DNA from: an uncultured bacterium
GTDB taxonomy: Bacteria > Bacillota > Clostridia > Oscillospirales > Oscillospiraceae
Length of the DNA stretch: 64,000 bases
Direction: 5' to 3'
Assembly: GCA_949293245.1 (NCBI GenBank)
Contig: CASFCS010000004.1
Coordinates: 39,445 to 103,444 of the forward strand
The first letter of the stretch is position 1. Every line of letters begins with the position of its first letter. The notes under the pieces are model-generated. The model saw only the letters and a program-made list of their open reading frames with translations. It was not told where the DNA came from and ran no database searches. The translations under genes were made by a program, and so were the position numbers. Below are positions 62,697-64,000 of the stretch, one piece after another.

Positions 62697-63698
62697 TCAC
62701 TCCAGCACGGCCCCCCGGGCGGCCGGGGTGGCCTCGTCCACCTCCATCATCAGGATGGCCCAGACCTGACTGATCTGCCCTTGACCCACGCCAGAACCGC
62801 TCACGCCGGAGTAGGGGTCAAAATACACCTGCACCGCGTTCCCCGGCTCCAGGCTGCCGGGACGACCGTCCGGGCTTCGAATCTCCAGGGAGACCGCCAG
62901 GGTTTTGTAGACGTTGTAGTAGTCGGAAGATGGGTCGAGCCGGAGCGTAAAGTCATTCTCCGACACACGCTCGACAACGCCGAACACGCTGGGAGTGTGG
63001 CTGGTGATCCACTCGATGCTGCCGTAGTTTTCTGGCTGGTTCAGGATGGCCCAGACCTGCTCCACCCGGCTGTTGGAAAACCGTAATGTCGGCTTGTGAT
63101 AGTACACACGCACCACGTCCCCCGGCTCCAGGCTGCTGGGCTGGCCGTCCGGGCTTCGGACATCCAGGGAGACCACCAGGGTTGGGTTTACTTGAAAAAT
63201 ACTGTCATATGGGTCCACGCTGAGAATGAAATATCCCGCTTCCTCCGCAGGGCCCGCCACTGTGCCCAGAATGGAGGGGCGGTTGAGGACCCAGTCCAGG
63301 GCGCCGTAGTTGTCGCTCTCATTGAGAATGGCCCAAACGTGGTCCAGGCGGCGGTCCTCGATATCGTCCTCCTCCTCATAGAATACCAACAGCGTGGCCC
63401 CCGGCTCCAGGCTGCCGGGGCGGCCATCCGAGTTCCTGACCGTCTGGGAGACCTCCAGGGTGTCACAGCTGTGGGAGAGAGGGTCGAACAGGTCCACCTG
63501 GATGGTAAAATACCCGTCCTCCCCCACCGATTCCACCACCGTACCCAGAACGCTGGGCGCGTACTCGATGACCCAGTTCATACTGCCGCGGGCTCCGAAA
63601 TAGAACAGGAGCCGATACCAGAGAGGGGATGGTCCAGCCAGGACCACCAGGACAGTAAAGACCAGGAGAAGGATGCGGGAAACCCGTTTTGTTTTCAT
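62697..63698 (-). CDS. Three-repeat extracellular protein, function unknown
   Basis: 333 residues from the ATG at 63696-63698. A basic start and one hydrophobic segment (ILLLVFTVLVVLAGPSPLW) act as signal or anchor. The rest is three tandem copies of a unit of about 90-95 residues. Each copy has a (S/N)DGRPGSLEPG or SPDGQPSSLEPG turn, a VWAIL(N) strand and a following WV/WI...PSVLG/PSILG strand, giving VVESVGEDGYFTIQVD, VAGPAEEAGYFILSVD and VVERVSENDFTLRLD starts. Each copy looks like a small beta-domain, perhaps an S1- or OB-like barrel. No named family recognised; binding or sensing outside the cell is a guess. Confidence 0.75.
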   Translation of the reverse strand: MKTKRVSRILLLVFTVLVVLAGPSPLWYRLLFYFGARGSMNWVIEYAPSVLGTVVESVGEDGYFTIQVDLFDPLSHSCDTLEVSQTVRNSDGRPGSLEPGATLLVFYEEEDDIEDRRLDHVWAILNESDNYGALDWVLNRPSILGTVAGPAEEAGYFILSVDPYDSIFQVNPTLVVSLDVRSPDGQPSSLEPGDVVRVYYHKPTLRFSNSRVEQVWAILNQPENYGSIEWITSHTPSVFGVVERVSENDFTLRLDPSSDYYNVYKTLAVSLEIRSPDGRPGSLEPGNAVQVYFDPYSGVSGSGVGQGQISQVWAILMMEVDEATPAARGAVLE

Positions 63699-64000
63699 GG
63701 CGATTCCTCCAGAGGGGACGGCGGGCTTACGGTTAGGATACCCACTGCTCCGTGGCGGTGATCCACAAAGAGCCTGTGTTGACCAAATAGTACCGATCAG
63801 TCGTATCGTCCCAGCCAGTGACAATCCTCATGTAGCAGTTGCCGATCGAATAGTAGCAGCAGAATCCCACGCGTTGACAAATAGTATCATACCTGGTTCT
63901 AACTACAATATAAAGATAAAACAGGATAAAGTCAACCAAGAAACAGTGAAAATGCAAAATACTAAAGAGAAAAAAGAAGAAAATATTTGTGCAAAATAGT
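63699..64000. other. AT-rich region at the window edge
   Basis: About 300 bases before the window end that turn AT-rich from about 63880. A 74-codon minus-strand frame (63733-63957) ending GWDDTTDRYYLVNTGSLWITATEQWVS has a plausible sequence but no good start signal, and could be a gene fragment. Nothing else stands out. Confidence 0.5.

Noticed and set aside
63733..63957. 74-codon minus-strand frame near the window end
   Set aside because: Plausible tail sequence but no start signal and no recognisable family; kept only as a remark in the edge region.

Overview
This 64 kb window is chromosomal DNA of high G+C (my estimate is about 60% or more; not computed). It comes from a spore-forming anaerobic Firmicute, most likely an Oscillospiraceae-type gut clostridium of the Flavonifractor / Intestinimonas / Lawsonibacter sort. 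The evidence is a spo0A gene, an oxygen-sensitive glycyl-radical enzyme, an [FeFe]-hydrogenase, butyrate-type Ptb and Buk genes, a B12-dependent diol dehydratase microcompartment and strong AGGAGG ribosome binding sites. The genus is inferred from gene content only.

Region 1 (1-14.8 kb, + strand) is a nearly continuous 1,2-propanediol utilisation (Pdu) microcompartment operon, entered inside pduC. Order: pduC(end)-D-E (diol dehydratase), pduG-H (reactivase), two BMC-H shell genes, pduL, eutJ, a flavoprotein with a PduM-like end, pduN, pduO, pduP, pduS, an unclassified membrane protein, pduT, a mini-protein with three C-x2-C knuckles, a peroxiredoxin-glutaredoxin fusion, pduU and pduV, then a strong terminator. 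No pduQ or pduW lies in the window. Region 2 (14.9-18.2 kb) is a translationally coupled cobalamin-assembly operon (cobT-cobU-cobS-second cobU-like-cobC) that can supply the B12 cofactor.

Region 3 (18.3-21.2 kb) holds housekeeping or unknown genes: a DUF975 membrane protein, a Gfo/Idh/MocA oxidoreductase and a YbjN-like protein. Region 4 (21.3-41 kb) looks like a second catabolic island. A minus-strand operon, buk-acylating aldehyde dehydrogenase-ptb-VOC, stands back to back with a PucR-type regulator. A TSUP (sulfite/sulfonate-type) exporter follows. Next is a minus-strand operon of about 10 kb carrying a taurine/nitrate-type ABC importer (binding lipoprotein, two permeases, two unlike ATPases), a zinc alcohol dehydrogenase, a glycyl-radical enzyme, its activase and an AEC permease. 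A LysR regulator and an [FeFe]-hydrogenase are divergent from it. My best reading is import of a sulfonate, radical C-S (or C-O) cleavage to an aldehyde or ketone plus sulfite, oxidation to acyl-CoA and ATP by substrate-level phosphorylation, with H2 as electron sink. The substrate is not proven by sequence.

Region 5 (41-46 kb) has spo0A, an arsR-flavin thioredoxin reductase-thioredoxin operon whose reductase lacks the usual NADPH motifs, tRNA-Leu and tRNA-Phe, and a CapA-type protein. Region 6 (45.7-50.9 kb) is a glycerol operon (glpK, two FAD dehydrogenase subunits, a DUF1667 Fe-S-type protein) behind a long leader. Region 7 (50.9-53.9 kb, minus strand) has recR, rpe and ilvA. Region 8 (53.9-64 kb) has an XpaC/TelA pair (telA frameshifted), a TPM-domain protein, a second DUF975 protein, a Na/Pi cotransporter with PhoU domain, an amidohydrolase, an ECF sigma factor with a probable anti-sigma partner, and two minus-strand unknown genes, one made of three tandem repeats.

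Regions 1, 2 and 4 could interlock. If the radical enzyme releases hydroxyacetone from dihydroxypropanesulfonate, reduction would give 1,2-propanediol, the substrate of the compartment next door. If it acts on isethionate, acetaldehyde would go through the acylating dehydrogenase, Ptb and Buk to acetate and ATP.
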